Source of the DNA: Streptomyces sp. UW30 | Lineage (GTDB): Bacteria > Actinomycetota > Actinomycetes > Streptomycetales > Streptomycetaceae | Length of the DNA: 33,519 bases | Reading direction: 5' to 3' | Assembly (NCBI RefSeq): GCF_008042075.1 | Contig: NZ_RDBN01000053.1 | Coordinates: forward strand, 1,038,481 to 1,071,999 | Part shown: positions 7,027 to 14,513 of the stretch, piece by piece | Layout of the letters: the number at the start of each line of letters is the position of its first letter | Numbering within the stretch: the first letter of the stretch is position 1 | Position numbers and translations under genes: made by a program | Notes under the pieces: generated by a model | Told to the model about the DNA's origin: nothing | The model's database searches: none | The model's input: the letters and a program-made list of their open reading frames with translations, nothing else

Positions 7027-7818
7027 TCAGCCGAACTGCACCGACCGCTTCGCCATGCCCATCCAGAACCCGTCGATCACCGACTTCTGCGCGTCCAGCT
7101 CACCGGACACCTCCGCCGCGCCCATCGTCACGAAGAGCGGGGCGAAGTGCTCGGTGCGCGGGTGGGCGTAGCGGCCGGCCGGGGCCTTGGTGAGGAAGTC
7201 GAGCAGCGAGTCCCAGTCCCTGGCCTCCAGCGCCCGCCGGCCCCAGTCGTCGAACTCGGAGGACCAGCTGGGCACTCCCTCGCCGACATGGCGCAGGGCG
7301 GCCAGGTTGTGGGTGAAGAACCCGGAGCCGACGATCATCACGCCCTCGTCGCGCAGCGGCGCCAGCCTGCGGCCGATCTCCATGAGTCTGACGGGGTCGA
7401 GGGTCGGCATGGAGATCTGCAGGACCGGGATGTCGGCCGTGGGGAACATCTCGACGAGCGGGACGTAGCCGCCGTGGTCGAGGCCGCGGTCCGGGAAGTC
7501 CTGCACCGGTGTGCCGGGGGCGCGCAGCAGCTTGCGGACGGACTCGGCGAGCTCGGGCGCGCCGGGGGCCGGATAGGTCACCTGGTAGTAGTGCTCGGGG
7601 AATCCCCAGAAGTCGTAGACGAGAGGAACGGCCTCCGTGGCACCGATGGCGAGGGGGGCCTCCTCCCAGTGGGCGGAGACCATGAGGATCGCCTTGGGGC
7701 GCGGCAGGCCGGCGGACCAGGCGGCGAGCTCGCCGGGCCAGATCGGGTCGTCCGCGAGCGGCGGGGCGCCGTGACTGAGATAGAGGGCGGGCATGCGCTC
7801 CTGCGTGGCGGCGGACAT
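7027..7818 (-). CDS. Class III extradiol ring-cleavage dioxygenase (LigB/DODA type)
   Basis: The 263-residue protein opens MSAATQERMPALYLSHGAPP and has the conserved histidines of the 4,5-DOPA-dioxygenase-like family: His16 in LYLSHGAPP, His50 in MVSAHWEE, His115 in LDHGGYVPL and His170 in GSGFFTHNL. Three of these bind the catalytic divalent metal and one acts in catalysis. Length matches bacterial YgiD-type proteins (about 260 residues). The likely reaction is ring opening of a catechol-type substrate, which is unknown. GGAGG lies upstream of the ATG. The gene is divergent from a MarR regulator with 110 bases between them, the usual arrangement for a MarR repressor that responds to aromatic compounds. 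Confidence 0.88.
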   Translation of the reverse strand: MSAATQERMPALYLSHGAPPLADDPIWPGELAAWSAGLPRPKAILMVSAHWEEAPLAIGATEAVPLVYDFWGFPEHYYQVTYPAPGAPELAESVRKLLRAPGTPVQDFPDRGLDHGGYVPLVEMFPTADIPVLQISMPTLDPVRLMEIGRRLAPLRDEGVMIVGSGFFTHNLAALRHVGEGVPSWSSEFDDWGRRALEARDWDSLLDFLTKAPAGRYAHPRTEHFAPLFVTMGAAEVSGELDAQKSVIDGFWMGMAKRSVQFG

Positions 7819-7856
7819 GACGGCTGCTCCCTCCGGAGACCTGAAGCCTCGGTTGC

Positions 7857-7868
7857 TTTAAGTCTAAA
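7857..7868. promoter_or_regulatory. Candidate MarR operator TTTA-N4-TAAA
   Basis: An AT-rich inverted repeat stands out in the divergent dioxygenase/MarR spacer, 39 bases from the dioxygenase start and 61 from the MarR start. MarR proteins typically bind such AT-rich palindromes in divergent promoters. Only the symmetry and place support the call. Confidence 0.35.
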
Positions 7869-7928
7869 CATTCCTCTCGGAAAACCGTACGTCCAGGTAA
7901 TTAAAATTTCAAGGAGAGCTCTCGTACA

Positions 7929-8489
7929 GTGGAGTACATGAATACGGCATCGACCTCCGCGCCACCCGCGTCCGCGACCGCGTCCATCCCCGCCGCACCC
8001 GCGCAGGAGCCCCGCTGGCTCACCGACGAGCAGCAGCGGGTCTGGCGCACCTACCTGGACGCGGTCACCCTGCTGGAGGACCACCTGGACCGCCAGCTCC
8101 AGCGGGATGCGGGCATGCCGCACATCTACTACGGCCTCCTGGTCAAGCTCGCCGAGTCCTCGCACCGCCGGCTGCGGATGACCGAGCTGGCGATGTACGC
8201 CAAGATCACCCGCTCGCGGCTGTCGCACGCCATCGCCCGGCTGGAGAAGAACGGCTGGGTCAGGCGCGAGGACTGCCCCGACGACAAGCGGGGCCAGTTC
8301 GCGGTGCTGACCGACGCGGGCGTGGAGGTGCTGAAGCAGACCGCGCCGGGCCATGTGGAGGCCGTGCGCCAGGCGATGTTCGACCGGCTCACCGAGGAAC
8401 AGCAAAAGGCCCTCGGCGAGATCATGCGGATCGTCGCCGAGGGCCTGCAGCCGACGGAAGCGGGTGCGGACCTGCCCTGGCTCCGCTGA
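7929..8489 (+). CDS. MarR-family transcriptional regulator
   Basis: The product is 186 residues from the GTG at 7929 (AAGGAG 11 bases upstream) or 183 from the ATG at 7938 (GGAG 3 bases upstream); I kept the GTG because of its stronger ribosome binding site. The winged HTH spans roughly residues 75-145, with RLRMTELAMYAKITRSRLSHAIARLEKNGWV and the wing DCPDDKRGQFAVLTDAG, which is the MarR signature. N- and C-terminal helices would form the dimer interface. MarR proteins repress divergent genes and are released by phenolic ligands or oxidation. The divergent LigB/DODA-type gene is its most likely target. Confidence 0.9.
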   Translation: MEYMNTASTSAPPASATASIPAAPAQEPRWLTDEQQRVWRTYLDAVTLLEDHLDRQLQRDAGMPHIYYGLLVKLAESSHRRLRMTELAMYAKITRSRLSHAIARLEKNGWVRREDCPDDKRGQFAVLTDAGVEVLKQTAPGHVEAVRQAMFDRLTEEQQKALGEIMRIVAEGLQPTEAGADLPWLR

Positions 8490-8527
8490 ACCGCTCATTC
8501 AGCGAGCCGGGGCAGGTCCTTGAAGGC

Positions 8528-8562
8528 CGTACGTACGGAGCGTCCCCATCCCCGTACGTACG
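8528..8562. terminator. Candidate bidirectional terminator between convergent genes
   Basis: CGTACGTACG occurs at 8528-8537 and again at 8553-8562. Each copy is self-complementary, so the two can pair as a 10-bp stem with a 15-base loop. It lies midway between the MarR stop and the 3' end of the second MFS gene, where a shared terminator is expected. Confidence 0.5.
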
Positions 8563-8602
8563 CCCGGTCCCAAGGGGTACGACCGGACGGTCGTCGCGCG
8601 GT

Positions 8603-10144
8603 TCAGTGCGCGACGACGGGTACCGGCACCTCGTCCTCGGCGTTCTCCTGCGAGGTCGCCACCGTCGAGCCGTCGGGACGGCCGGCGTTGACGAAGGTCA
8701 CCACGATGACCGCGGCGAGGACCAGCATGCCGACGGCGAACCAGATCGCGTTGGTGTAGCCGTGCACCATGCCCTCCAGCTGGACCAGCTGCTGCTGGGA
8801 GCGGGAGGTCGCGGAGCCGATGTGGTCCGCGATGTAGGTGGTCGTGGCCGACGCGGCGATCGTGTTCAGCAGGGCCGTACCGATCGCGCCGCCCACCTGC
8901 TGCGAGGTGTTGACCATCGCGGAGGCGACACCGGCGTCCCGGGGCTCGACGCCCAGGGTGGCCAGGGACATGGCCGGCATGAACGCCGTACCCATGCCGA
9001 GACCGAGCAGCAGCATCGCCGGCAGGATGATCGAGGCGTACGACGAGCCGATCTCCAGCTGCGTCATCAGGAGCATGCCGATCGCGGCGACCAGGAAGCC
9101 GGGGCCCATCAGCAGCCGCGCCGGGACGCGGGTCATCAGGCGGGTGCCGATCTGGGTCGAGCCGACCATCATGCCGACGATCATCGGCATGAAGGCGAAG
9201 CCGGTCTTGATCGGCGTGTAGCCCTTCACGATCTGCAGGTAGTAGGTCAGGAACAGGAACGTGCCGAACATCGCGATGATCGCGATACCGAGCGAGAGGT
9301 AGATCCCGCCGCGGTTGCGGTCGGTGATGACGCGCAGGGGCAGCAGCGGGGCCTTGACCTTGGCCTCGGTGATGACGAACGCGAGCAGCAGGACCGCCGA
9401 GGCGACGAACATGCCCACGGTCGTGGAGTCGCCCCAGCCGTTGGACTCGGCGCGGGTGAAGCCGTAGACCAGCGCGACCAGGCCGAGCGTGGACAGCAGG
9501 ACGCCGGGGATGTCGAGCGGGTTGCGGTTGCGGCTGCCCTGCGGCTCACGGATGACGAAGTACGCACCGGCCGCGGCGACGATCGCGAACGGGATGTTGA
9601 CGAAGAACGTCCAGCGCCAGTCCATGTACTCGGTCAGCACACCGCCGAGGATGAAGCCGACGGCGCCACCGCCACCGGCGATCGCACCGTAGATGCCGAA
9701 CGCCTTCGCGCGCTCCTTGGCGTCCGTGAACATCACGGCGAGCAGGGACAGCGCGGCGGGCGCGAGCAGGGCACCGAAGGCACCCTGGAGGGCGCGGGCG
9801 CCGAACATCATCGCCTCGTTGGTGGCGGCACCACCGAGCGCGGAGGCGCCGGCGAAGCCGATCAGGCCGACGACGAAGGCCCGCTTACGGCCCCACAGGT
9901 CGGCTATCCGGCCGCCGAACAGCAGCAGACCGCCGAAGGCGAGGGCGTAGGCCGTGACGACCCACTGCCGGTTGCCGTCGGAGATGCCCAGGTCCTGCTG
10001 GGCGGAGGGCAGGGCGATGTTCACGATCGTCGCGTCGAGCACGACCATGAGCTGGGCCAGCGCGATGAAGACGAGCGCTTTCCAGCGGTTGGGATCGACG
10101 GCGCCGAGGGCGCTGCCGGGTGCCTTTGCGGCAGTTTCGGACAT
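8603..10144 (-). CDS. DHA2-family MFS drug exporter
   Basis: From the ATG at 10144 the protein is 513 residues (MSETAAKAPGSALGAVDPNRW); an in-frame GTG at 10156 would add four. Neither has a strong ribosome binding site. It has a 14-helix pattern with LAQLMVVLDATIVNIALPSA in helix 1 and motif A, GGRIADLWGRKRAFV, after helix 2, typical of EmrB/QacA-type drug:proton antiporters. The C-terminus is short and acidic. A TetR gene lies directly upstream on the same strand, 198 bases away, with tandem 20-bp repeats between them. This suggests a TetR-exporter operon in which the regulator controls both genes. The drug is unknown. Confidence 0.92.
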   Translation of the reverse strand: MSETAAKAPGSALGAVDPNRWKALVFIALAQLMVVLDATIVNIALPSAQQDLGISDGNRQWVVTAYALAFGGLLLFGGRIADLWGRKRAFVVGLIGFAGASALGGAATNEAMMFGARALQGAFGALLAPAALSLLAVMFTDAKERAKAFGIYGAIAGGGGAVGFILGGVLTEYMDWRWTFFVNIPFAIVAAAGAYFVIREPQGSRNRNPLDIPGVLLSTLGLVALVYGFTRAESNGWGDSTTVGMFVASAVLLLAFVITEAKVKAPLLPLRVITDRNRGGIYLSLGIAIIAMFGTFLFLTYYLQIVKGYTPIKTGFAFMPMIVGMMVGSTQIGTRLMTRVPARLLMGPGFLVAAIGMLLMTQLEIGSSYASIILPAMLLLGLGMGTAFMPAMSLATLGVEPRDAGVASAMVNTSQQVGGAIGTALLNTIAASATTTYIADHIGSATSRSQQQLVQLEGMVHGYTNAIWFAVGMLVLAAVIVVTFVNAGRPDGSTVATSQENAEDEVPVPVVAH

Positions 10145-10240
10145 GGGGGTACCCACTTCGGGACTTCGTAATGGACAAAGGACGTCTAAAGGGGACGGCT
10201 CGTCGGCTGTGACGGCCGGTGAGATTCGCTGTAGTGGCTG

Positions 10241-10300
10241 TGTGGTGACTGGTGCGGCTGCGTGGTGACTGGTGCGGCCGTGTGGTGACTGGTGCCGTGC
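10241..10300. repeat. Three tandem 20-bp repeats between tetR and MFS genes
   Basis: Units at 10241-10260, 10261-10280 and 10281-10300 begin TGTGGTGACTGGTGC (CGTGGTGACTGGTGC in unit 2); the ends of the units vary. The array lies in the TetR-MFS spacer, 97 bases upstream of the MFS ATG. It may be simple slippage sequence or a repeated protein-binding site. Confidence 0.8.
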
Positions 10301-10342
10301 TCCGAACTGATCGGTCGGAGCCGGGCGGTCAGAGCCGGTGGG

Positions 10343-10987
10343 TCAGGCCTGGCGCAGGTCCTCCATGGTCAGCGCCGTGCCCGGCAGGACCGAACGGGCC
10401 GGGGCCCGCAGTCCGTCCAGGAACAGCTGAAGGTGACGGTGGACGTAGCGGTCGGCGATGTCGCACCCGGTACCGGCAAAGGGCCGGCTGAGCTGGGCGG
10501 CGGCGATCATGACATCGCCGACGTCCACATCGGAGCGGAGCTGGCCGGCCGCCTTGGCGCGGTCCATGATCGCCCCGATGAGGCTCTCGGCCCGCTCGCG
10601 CGAGGCCTCCAGGTCCGGGTGGTTCTGGTCGAAGGTGCTCTGGACCATCGGGCACAGCGCGCTGATCCGCTCGTCAGCGGCGGCGTGCACGAAGCGCTCC
10701 AGGGCCTCGAAGGCATCCCCGGTCTGCGTGAGCGCGAGTTCGGCCGCCGCCACCGTACGGTCCATGACGGAGCAGACGACCTCGCGCACCAGCGCGTCGC
10801 GGTCGGGGAAGTTGCGGTACACCGTGGCATTGCCGACGCCTGCCCGGCGGGCGATCTCGTCGAGCGGCACGTCGGGGCCGAACTCCACGAACATCTCCCG
10901 GGCGGCGGTGACGATCCGCTCCCGGTTGCGCAGGGCGTCGGCGCGCGGCCGGGTCGCCTTGCGCGCTACGGGGGTCACGGTCTGCAC
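10343..10987 (-). CDS. TetR-family regulator of the adjacent MFS exporter
   Basis: The GTG at 10987 has GGAG six bases upstream and gives 214 residues beginning VQTVTPVARKATRPRADALRNRE. A longer GTG frame from 11023 runs into tandem repeats and has no ribosome binding site. The TetR HTH is VPLDEIARRAGVGNATVYRNFPDRDALV. The C-terminal domain (LERFVHAAADERISALCPMVQSTFDQNHP) is typical of TetR regulators that control drug pumps. It is followed on the same strand by a DHA2 exporter, so the pair is probably an inducible export operon. The upstream region shared with the M6 protease holds two identical CGGGGA-N5-TCCCCG palindromes that are good operator candidates. Confidence 0.9.
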   Translation of the reverse strand: MQTVTPVARKATRPRADALRNRERIVTAAREMFVEFGPDVPLDEIARRAGVGNATVYRNFPDRDALVREVVCSVMDRTVAAAELALTQTGDAFEALERFVHAAADERISALCPMVQSTFDQNHPDLEASRERAESLIGAIMDRAKAAGQLRSDVDVGDVMIAAAQLSRPFAGTGCDIADRYVHRHLQLFLDGLRAPARSVLPGTALTMEDLRQA

Positions 10988-11017
10988 GGTGTACTCCAAG
11001 GTTGCGGTGAATCCATG

Positions 11018-11073
11018 TCTCACGGTCGTGGTCTCACGGTCGTGATCTCACGGTCGTGGTCTCACGGATCGCG
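11018..11073. repeat. Four tandem 14-bp repeats upstream of tetR
   Basis: Units at 11018-11031, 11032-11045, 11046-11059 and 11060-11073 start TCTCACGG. The first three are nearly identical (TCTCACGGTCGTG plus G or A) and the fourth is degenerate. They fill the tetR 5' region between the proposed GTG and the operator palindromes, so they would lie in its promoter or leader. Confidence 0.85.
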
Positions 11074-11076
11074 ATC

Positions 11077-11133
11077 CGGGGAAGGTCTCCCCGTTTCGCG
11101 CGGACACATGGCTAAACGGGGAGAGGCTCCCCG
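11077..11133. promoter_or_regulatory. Paired candidate TetR operators CGGGGA-N5-TCCCCG
   Basis: Two copies of the same 17-bp palindrome lie at 11077-11093 and 11117-11133, with centres exactly 40 bases apart, close to four helical turns. They are in the divergent space between tetR and the M6 protease. Identical symmetry, fixed phasing and position suit cooperative binding by the TetR dimer. TCTCCCCGTTT at 11086-11096 also pairs with AAACGGGGAGA at 11114-11124, so a hairpin is an alternative. Confidence 0.6.
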
Positions 11134-11137
11134 GTTA

Positions 11138-11154
11138 TTTCCCGACCCGGGAAA
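11138..11154. promoter_or_regulatory. Palindrome TTTCCCG-N3-CGGGAAA
   Basis: A perfect 7-bp inverted repeat lies between the paired CGGGGA sites and the Crp-type site. Its arms differ from the CGGGGA sites, so a different protein may bind. It is seen directly; the role is unknown. Confidence 0.45.
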
Positions 11155-11161
11155 CATTTCA

Positions 11162-11177
11162 TGTGACCTGAGTCACA
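11162..11177. promoter_or_regulatory. Exact Crp-consensus site upstream of M6 protease
   Basis: TGTGACCTGAGTCACA is fully symmetric and matches the TGTGA-N6-TCACA consensus of cAMP receptor proteins. Streptomyces Crp recognises a closely related GTG-N6-GNCAC motif. It lies 127 bases upstream of the protease ATG, where it could act as activator or repressor site depending on the unmapped promoter. Confidence 0.65.
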
Positions 11178-11303
11178 CACTATTTGGCGGAAGAACCCAC
11201 GTTCGGGCTCCTCCAACGCGCGCCCGCTCACCCCTCGACACAGGGTGATCGAGAGGGTGCAGCACGCAGTCGGGCGGGCTGCCATGGACTGAAGGGCCCA
11301 TGC

Positions 11304-12584
11304 ATGCAGCCCAGCCGTCGGATACGCCCCCGCCGTGTGGCCGCCCTCGCCTCCGTGACCGCCCTGACCTTCGCGGTCAGCACCTCCGCAGGCACCGGAC
11401 ACCTCACGGCGGGCACCTCGACGGTGGCCGGAGCGGGCCCCATCTCGCCTGAACACCCCTCCGCCCTGCGCCCCTGCATGATCAGCGGCCGGCCGACGGT
11501 CCAGATGTCGGAAGGGATGCCGACGATACGCGGCTACTCCCGCTCCACCGGCGCCGTCCGCGCCCTCACGGTCATGGTCGACTTCCCCGACGCGCCCGGA
11601 CCGGGCCGCGCGCTCGACCGCTTCGACGAGTTCTTCCCGCAGACCCAGGACTGGTTCCGCACCAGCTCCTACGGCCGCCTCGACTACCGCCCCCAGACCC
11701 CGATCCCCGGCTGGCTGCGGATGCCCAAGTCCTTCCGTGCGTACGGCATAGAGCGCGGCGCGCCCTTCGACCCCGGGTACCGGCAGCTCGTCCAGGACAT
11801 CGTGGTCGCCGCCGATTCCCGGGTGGACTTCCGGTCGTACGACTTCCTGAACGTGCTGGTGGCCCCGAACGCCGGCCCGTCGGCCCTGGACACGGTCCTG
11901 TCGGTGACCTTCGCGGGCAACACCGAGGCCCCGGTCGCCGACGGCGTCTCGGTGGCCAACGCGTCCTTCGTCTACTCCCGCCAGGACGACGGCTCCGGCA
12001 CCTACCACCGCACCGGCTACCGGGTACTCCCCCACGAGAACGGCCATGTCTTCGGCCTGCCCGACCTCTACACCGCCGAGGGCGGGGGCGCGGTCGGCCA
12101 CTGGGACATCATGAGCGAGGACTGGGGGGCCAACAACGACCTGCTCGGCTGGCACAAGTGGAAGCTGGGCTGGCTGGACGCCGCACAGATACGTTGCGCG
12201 GCCAAGCCCGGCGCGACCGAGTACGCCCTGACGCCGCTGGCCCGCGAGGGCGGCCCGAAGCTGGTGTTCGTCCCGCTGGACCGCCGCCACGGCTACGCCC
12301 TCGAACTACGCACCCGCGAGGGCAACGACGAGTCCGTGTGCCGCCCCGGCGTCCTGATCTACAAGGTCGACGCGGACGTCGACACCGGGATGGGACCGGT
12401 GAAGGTCCAGGACTCCCACGAGGACAGCGGGGGGTGCACGCGCAGCCCGAACGTCCATGCCGAGCTGTCCGACGCGACGTTCGGGCCCGGGGAGGAGTTC
12501 CGGGACGAGGAGCGGGGGGTGCGGGTGACGGTGCTGGGGACGGATCTGACGGGGAGTTATCGGGTGCGGGTGAGCCGGGGGTAG
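11304..12584 (+). CDS. Secreted M6-family zinc metalloprotease
   Basis: The ATG at 11304, with GAAGGG 7 bases upstream, starts a signal peptide (MQPSRRIRPRR then a hydrophobic AALASVTALTFAVSTSAG); upstream codons look non-coding. The protein is 426 residues. The zinc motif HENGH begins at residue 244 within HENGHVFGLPDLYT, the M6 (immune inhibitor A-like) signature. VMVDFPDAPG near the start and GHWDIMSEDW after the zinc site are also typical. Known M6 enzymes are extracellular proteases; this one is shorter than InhA and appears to lack its long C-terminal extension. The Crp-type palindrome upstream suggests carbon or cAMP control. It is divergent from the TetR-exporter pair and followed by an IclR gene. 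Confidence 0.88.
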   Translation: MQPSRRIRPRRVAALASVTALTFAVSTSAGTGHLTAGTSTVAGAGPISPEHPSALRPCMISGRPTVQMSEGMPTIRGYSRSTGAVRALTVMVDFPDAPGPGRALDRFDEFFPQTQDWFRTSSYGRLDYRPQTPIPGWLRMPKSFRAYGIERGAPFDPGYRQLVQDIVVAADSRVDFRSYDFLNVLVAPNAGPSALDTVLSVTFAGNTEAPVADGVSVANASFVYSRQDDGSGTYHRTGYRVLPHENGHVFGLPDLYTAEGGGAVGHWDIMSEDWGANNDLLGWHKWKLGWLDAAQIRCAAKPGATEYALTPLAREGGPKLVFVPLDRRHGYALELRTREGNDESVCRPGVLIYKVDADVDTGMGPVKVQDSHEDSGGCTRSPNVHAELSDATFGPGEEFRDEERGVRVTVLGTDLTGSYRVRVSRG

Positions 12585-12668
12585 GGGTGGGGCTGCGGCG
12601 GCCCGTACACCCTGTGCACGCGTGATGCCGATTACGGTTAAGGCTGCCGAACGCCGTACGGAGAGCCG

Positions 12669-14513
12669 ATGCCCGCGATGACGACCCTGGACGACGACCG
12701 TGCCGTGCCCGCGGAGGCGGTCACTCCGCTGATCCGGGGTGTGACGGTACTGCGGCGCCTGACCGAGGCCGGCGGGACGCTGAGCGCGAGCGGGCTGGAG
12801 CGCGGCACCGGGCTGGCGCGCTCCACGGTGGACCGGATCACCTCCACGCTCGCGCGCATGGGGTACGTCCGCCTCGACGGCCGTGACATCGTCCTGGCGC
12901 CGCGCGTGATGGAACTGGGCAACGCCTACCTGGCGGCCCTCGCCCTGCCGGCCCTCCTCTCCTCCCACGCGGACGCGCTCGCCGACGAGCTCGACGAGTC
13001 CGTGTCGCTGGCGGTCGCCGACCGCGACGGCATCCGCTTCATCCACCAGGCGACCCGCCGCCGCGCGATGTCCCTCAGCTTCCGCATCGGCGACCTGCTC
13101 CCCGCCGAACGCACCGCGCCGGGCCCGCTGTTCGCGACGGAGTGGACGCAGGGCGAGTGGCAGGCGTGGCGCGAGCGCCGGGCGGCGGACCCGGATGACC
13201 GGGGCTTTCCCGCCGTACCGTGGCGGTCGCACCCGTCCTCCGACAAGGACTTCGAACGCCGGGCGGCGCGGGCGGCCAAGGACGGCTGGACGCTGGACGA
13301 CCAGTTGATCGAACCGGGGCTGGTCGCCGTGGCCGTACCGGTGAAGGACCTGCGGGCCGGCGGCCGTATCGCCTGTGTGGCGAGCGTGGTGAGCCACACG
13401 AGCCGGCACACCGCCGCGGACCTGCGCGACACGCTCCTGCCCCGCCTGCGGACGGCGGTGGCGGCGATGGAACGCGACCTGCGCGAGGCACCGGAGCCAC
13501 GCCCCGCGACCGCCCCGGCGGGCCTCGCGACCTGGACGGGCGCCTCCAAGCAGGAGCTGGGCAGGGAGTTCGTGGAGTCGCTGGCCCGCGGGCTGACCGT
13601 ACTGACCGCGTTCGGCGAGGGCCGGGCCGAGCTCACCCTCACGGACGTTGCCCGCGCGACCGGACTGGCCCGGGCCACGGCCCGCAGGGCACTCATCACG
13701 TACGAGCATCTGGGACTGGTACGCCCGTCGGGAAACCGCGCCTTCGCCCTCACCCCCCGCGTGCTGTCCCTCGGCTACCCGCCCCTGTCCCGCACGTCCC
13801 TCGCCCAGATCGCGACCCCGCACCTGGCCGAACTGGCCGACCGGGTCCATGAGTCGACGTCCCTGGCGGTGCTGACACCGTCGGCCGACGAGATCCAGTA
13901 CATCGCCCGCGCCGCCACCAGCCGCGTGATGAGCGTCAACATCACGATCGGCACGCGACTGCCGGCGTACGCGACGTCGATGGGGCGGGTGCTGCTGGCC
14001 GATCTCCCGGAAGGCGACGGGCAGTTGACGACCGCCCTGGCCGACCTGCGCCCGCTGACCGAACACACCATCACGGACCCCGCGACGCTGACGACGACCC
14101 TGTCGGATGTCCGGGCCAACGGATACGCCCTGGTCGACGAGGAGTTGGAGGCGGGCCTGCGATCGGTGGCCGTACCGGTGAGGGACCGGACGGGCCGGGT
14201 GGTCGCCGCACTGAACGTGGCCATGCACGCGGCACGACGCTCGGTGCAGGAGTGCGTGCGGGCCAGGCGGCGATCTGAGGTCTTCTTCGTGCGCGTCGGC
14301 CGGGGCGGCACGAAGAAGACCTCAGATCGCCGCCTGGCCCGCACGTCGACGATCCCCGCGTCGAGCGTCGCCCCGTCCTGCGGGTCGACGAGCTGGAACG
14401 AGCCGGTTCGCCTGTTCTCCAGGTGGTCGTCGACGGCGAGCGGCTCGGCCGTGCGAATCCGTACCCCGCCGATGTCGTTGACGAAGAGACCGTCCGGGCA
14501 GGGCAACCGGTGA
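12669..14513 (+). CDS. Tandem double-domain IclR-family regulator with abnormal C-terminus
   Basis: The ATG at 12669 follows GGAG. The protein holds two complete IclR units. Unit 1 has its HTH near residues 20-75 (LSASGLERGTGLARSTVDRITSTL) and effector domain to about 265; unit 2 has its HTH near 300-355 (LTLTDVARATGLARATARRALITY) and effector domain to about 530, ending LRSVAVPVRDRTGRVVAALNVAMHAARRS. Such duplicated IclR proteins occur in actinomycetes, often near aromatic or sugar catabolic genes. The last roughly 85 residues (from ECVRARRRSEVFF) are not IclR-like. They come from reading through a 38-bp palindrome and then antisense to the cysN pseudogene. The natural stop has therefore been lost, though both sensor domains look intact. 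Confidence 0.82.
   Translation: MPAMTTLDDDRAVPAEAVTPLIRGVTVLRRLTEAGGTLSASGLERGTGLARSTVDRITSTLARMGYVRLDGRDIVLAPRVMELGNAYLAALALPALLSSHADALADELDESVSLAVADRDGIRFIHQATRRRAMSLSFRIGDLLPAERTAPGPLFATEWTQGEWQAWRERRAADPDDRGFPAVPWRSHPSSDKDFERRAARAAKDGWTLDDQLIEPGLVAVAVPVKDLRAGGRIACVASVVSHTSRHTAADLRDTLLPRLRTAVAAMERDLREAPEPRPATAPAGLATWTGASKQELGREFVESLARGLTVLTAFGEGRAELTLTDVARATGLARATARRALITYEHLGLVRPSGNRAFALTPRVLSLGYPPLSRTSLAQIATPHLAELADRVHESTSLAVLTPSADEIQYIARAATSRVMSVNITIGTRLPAYATSMGRVLLADLPEGDGQLTTALADLRPLTEHTITDPATLTTTLSDVRANGYALVDEELEAGLRSVAVPVRDRTGRVVAALNVAMHAARRSVQECVRARRRSEVFFVRVGRGGTKKTSDRRLARTSTIPASSVAPSCGSTSWNEPVRLFSRWSSTASGSAVRIRTPPMSLTKRPSGQGNR
14255..14345. repeat. Perfect 38-bp inverted repeat with 15-base loop
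   Basis: Bases 14255-14292 are the exact reverse complement of 14308-14345. It sits where the plus-strand IclR gene and the minus-strand cysN pseudogene converge, and neither frame has a stop before it. It could be an extreme bidirectional terminator, but loss of both natural C-termini suggests a fold-back duplication or insertion at a rearrangement junction. Confidence 0.9.
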
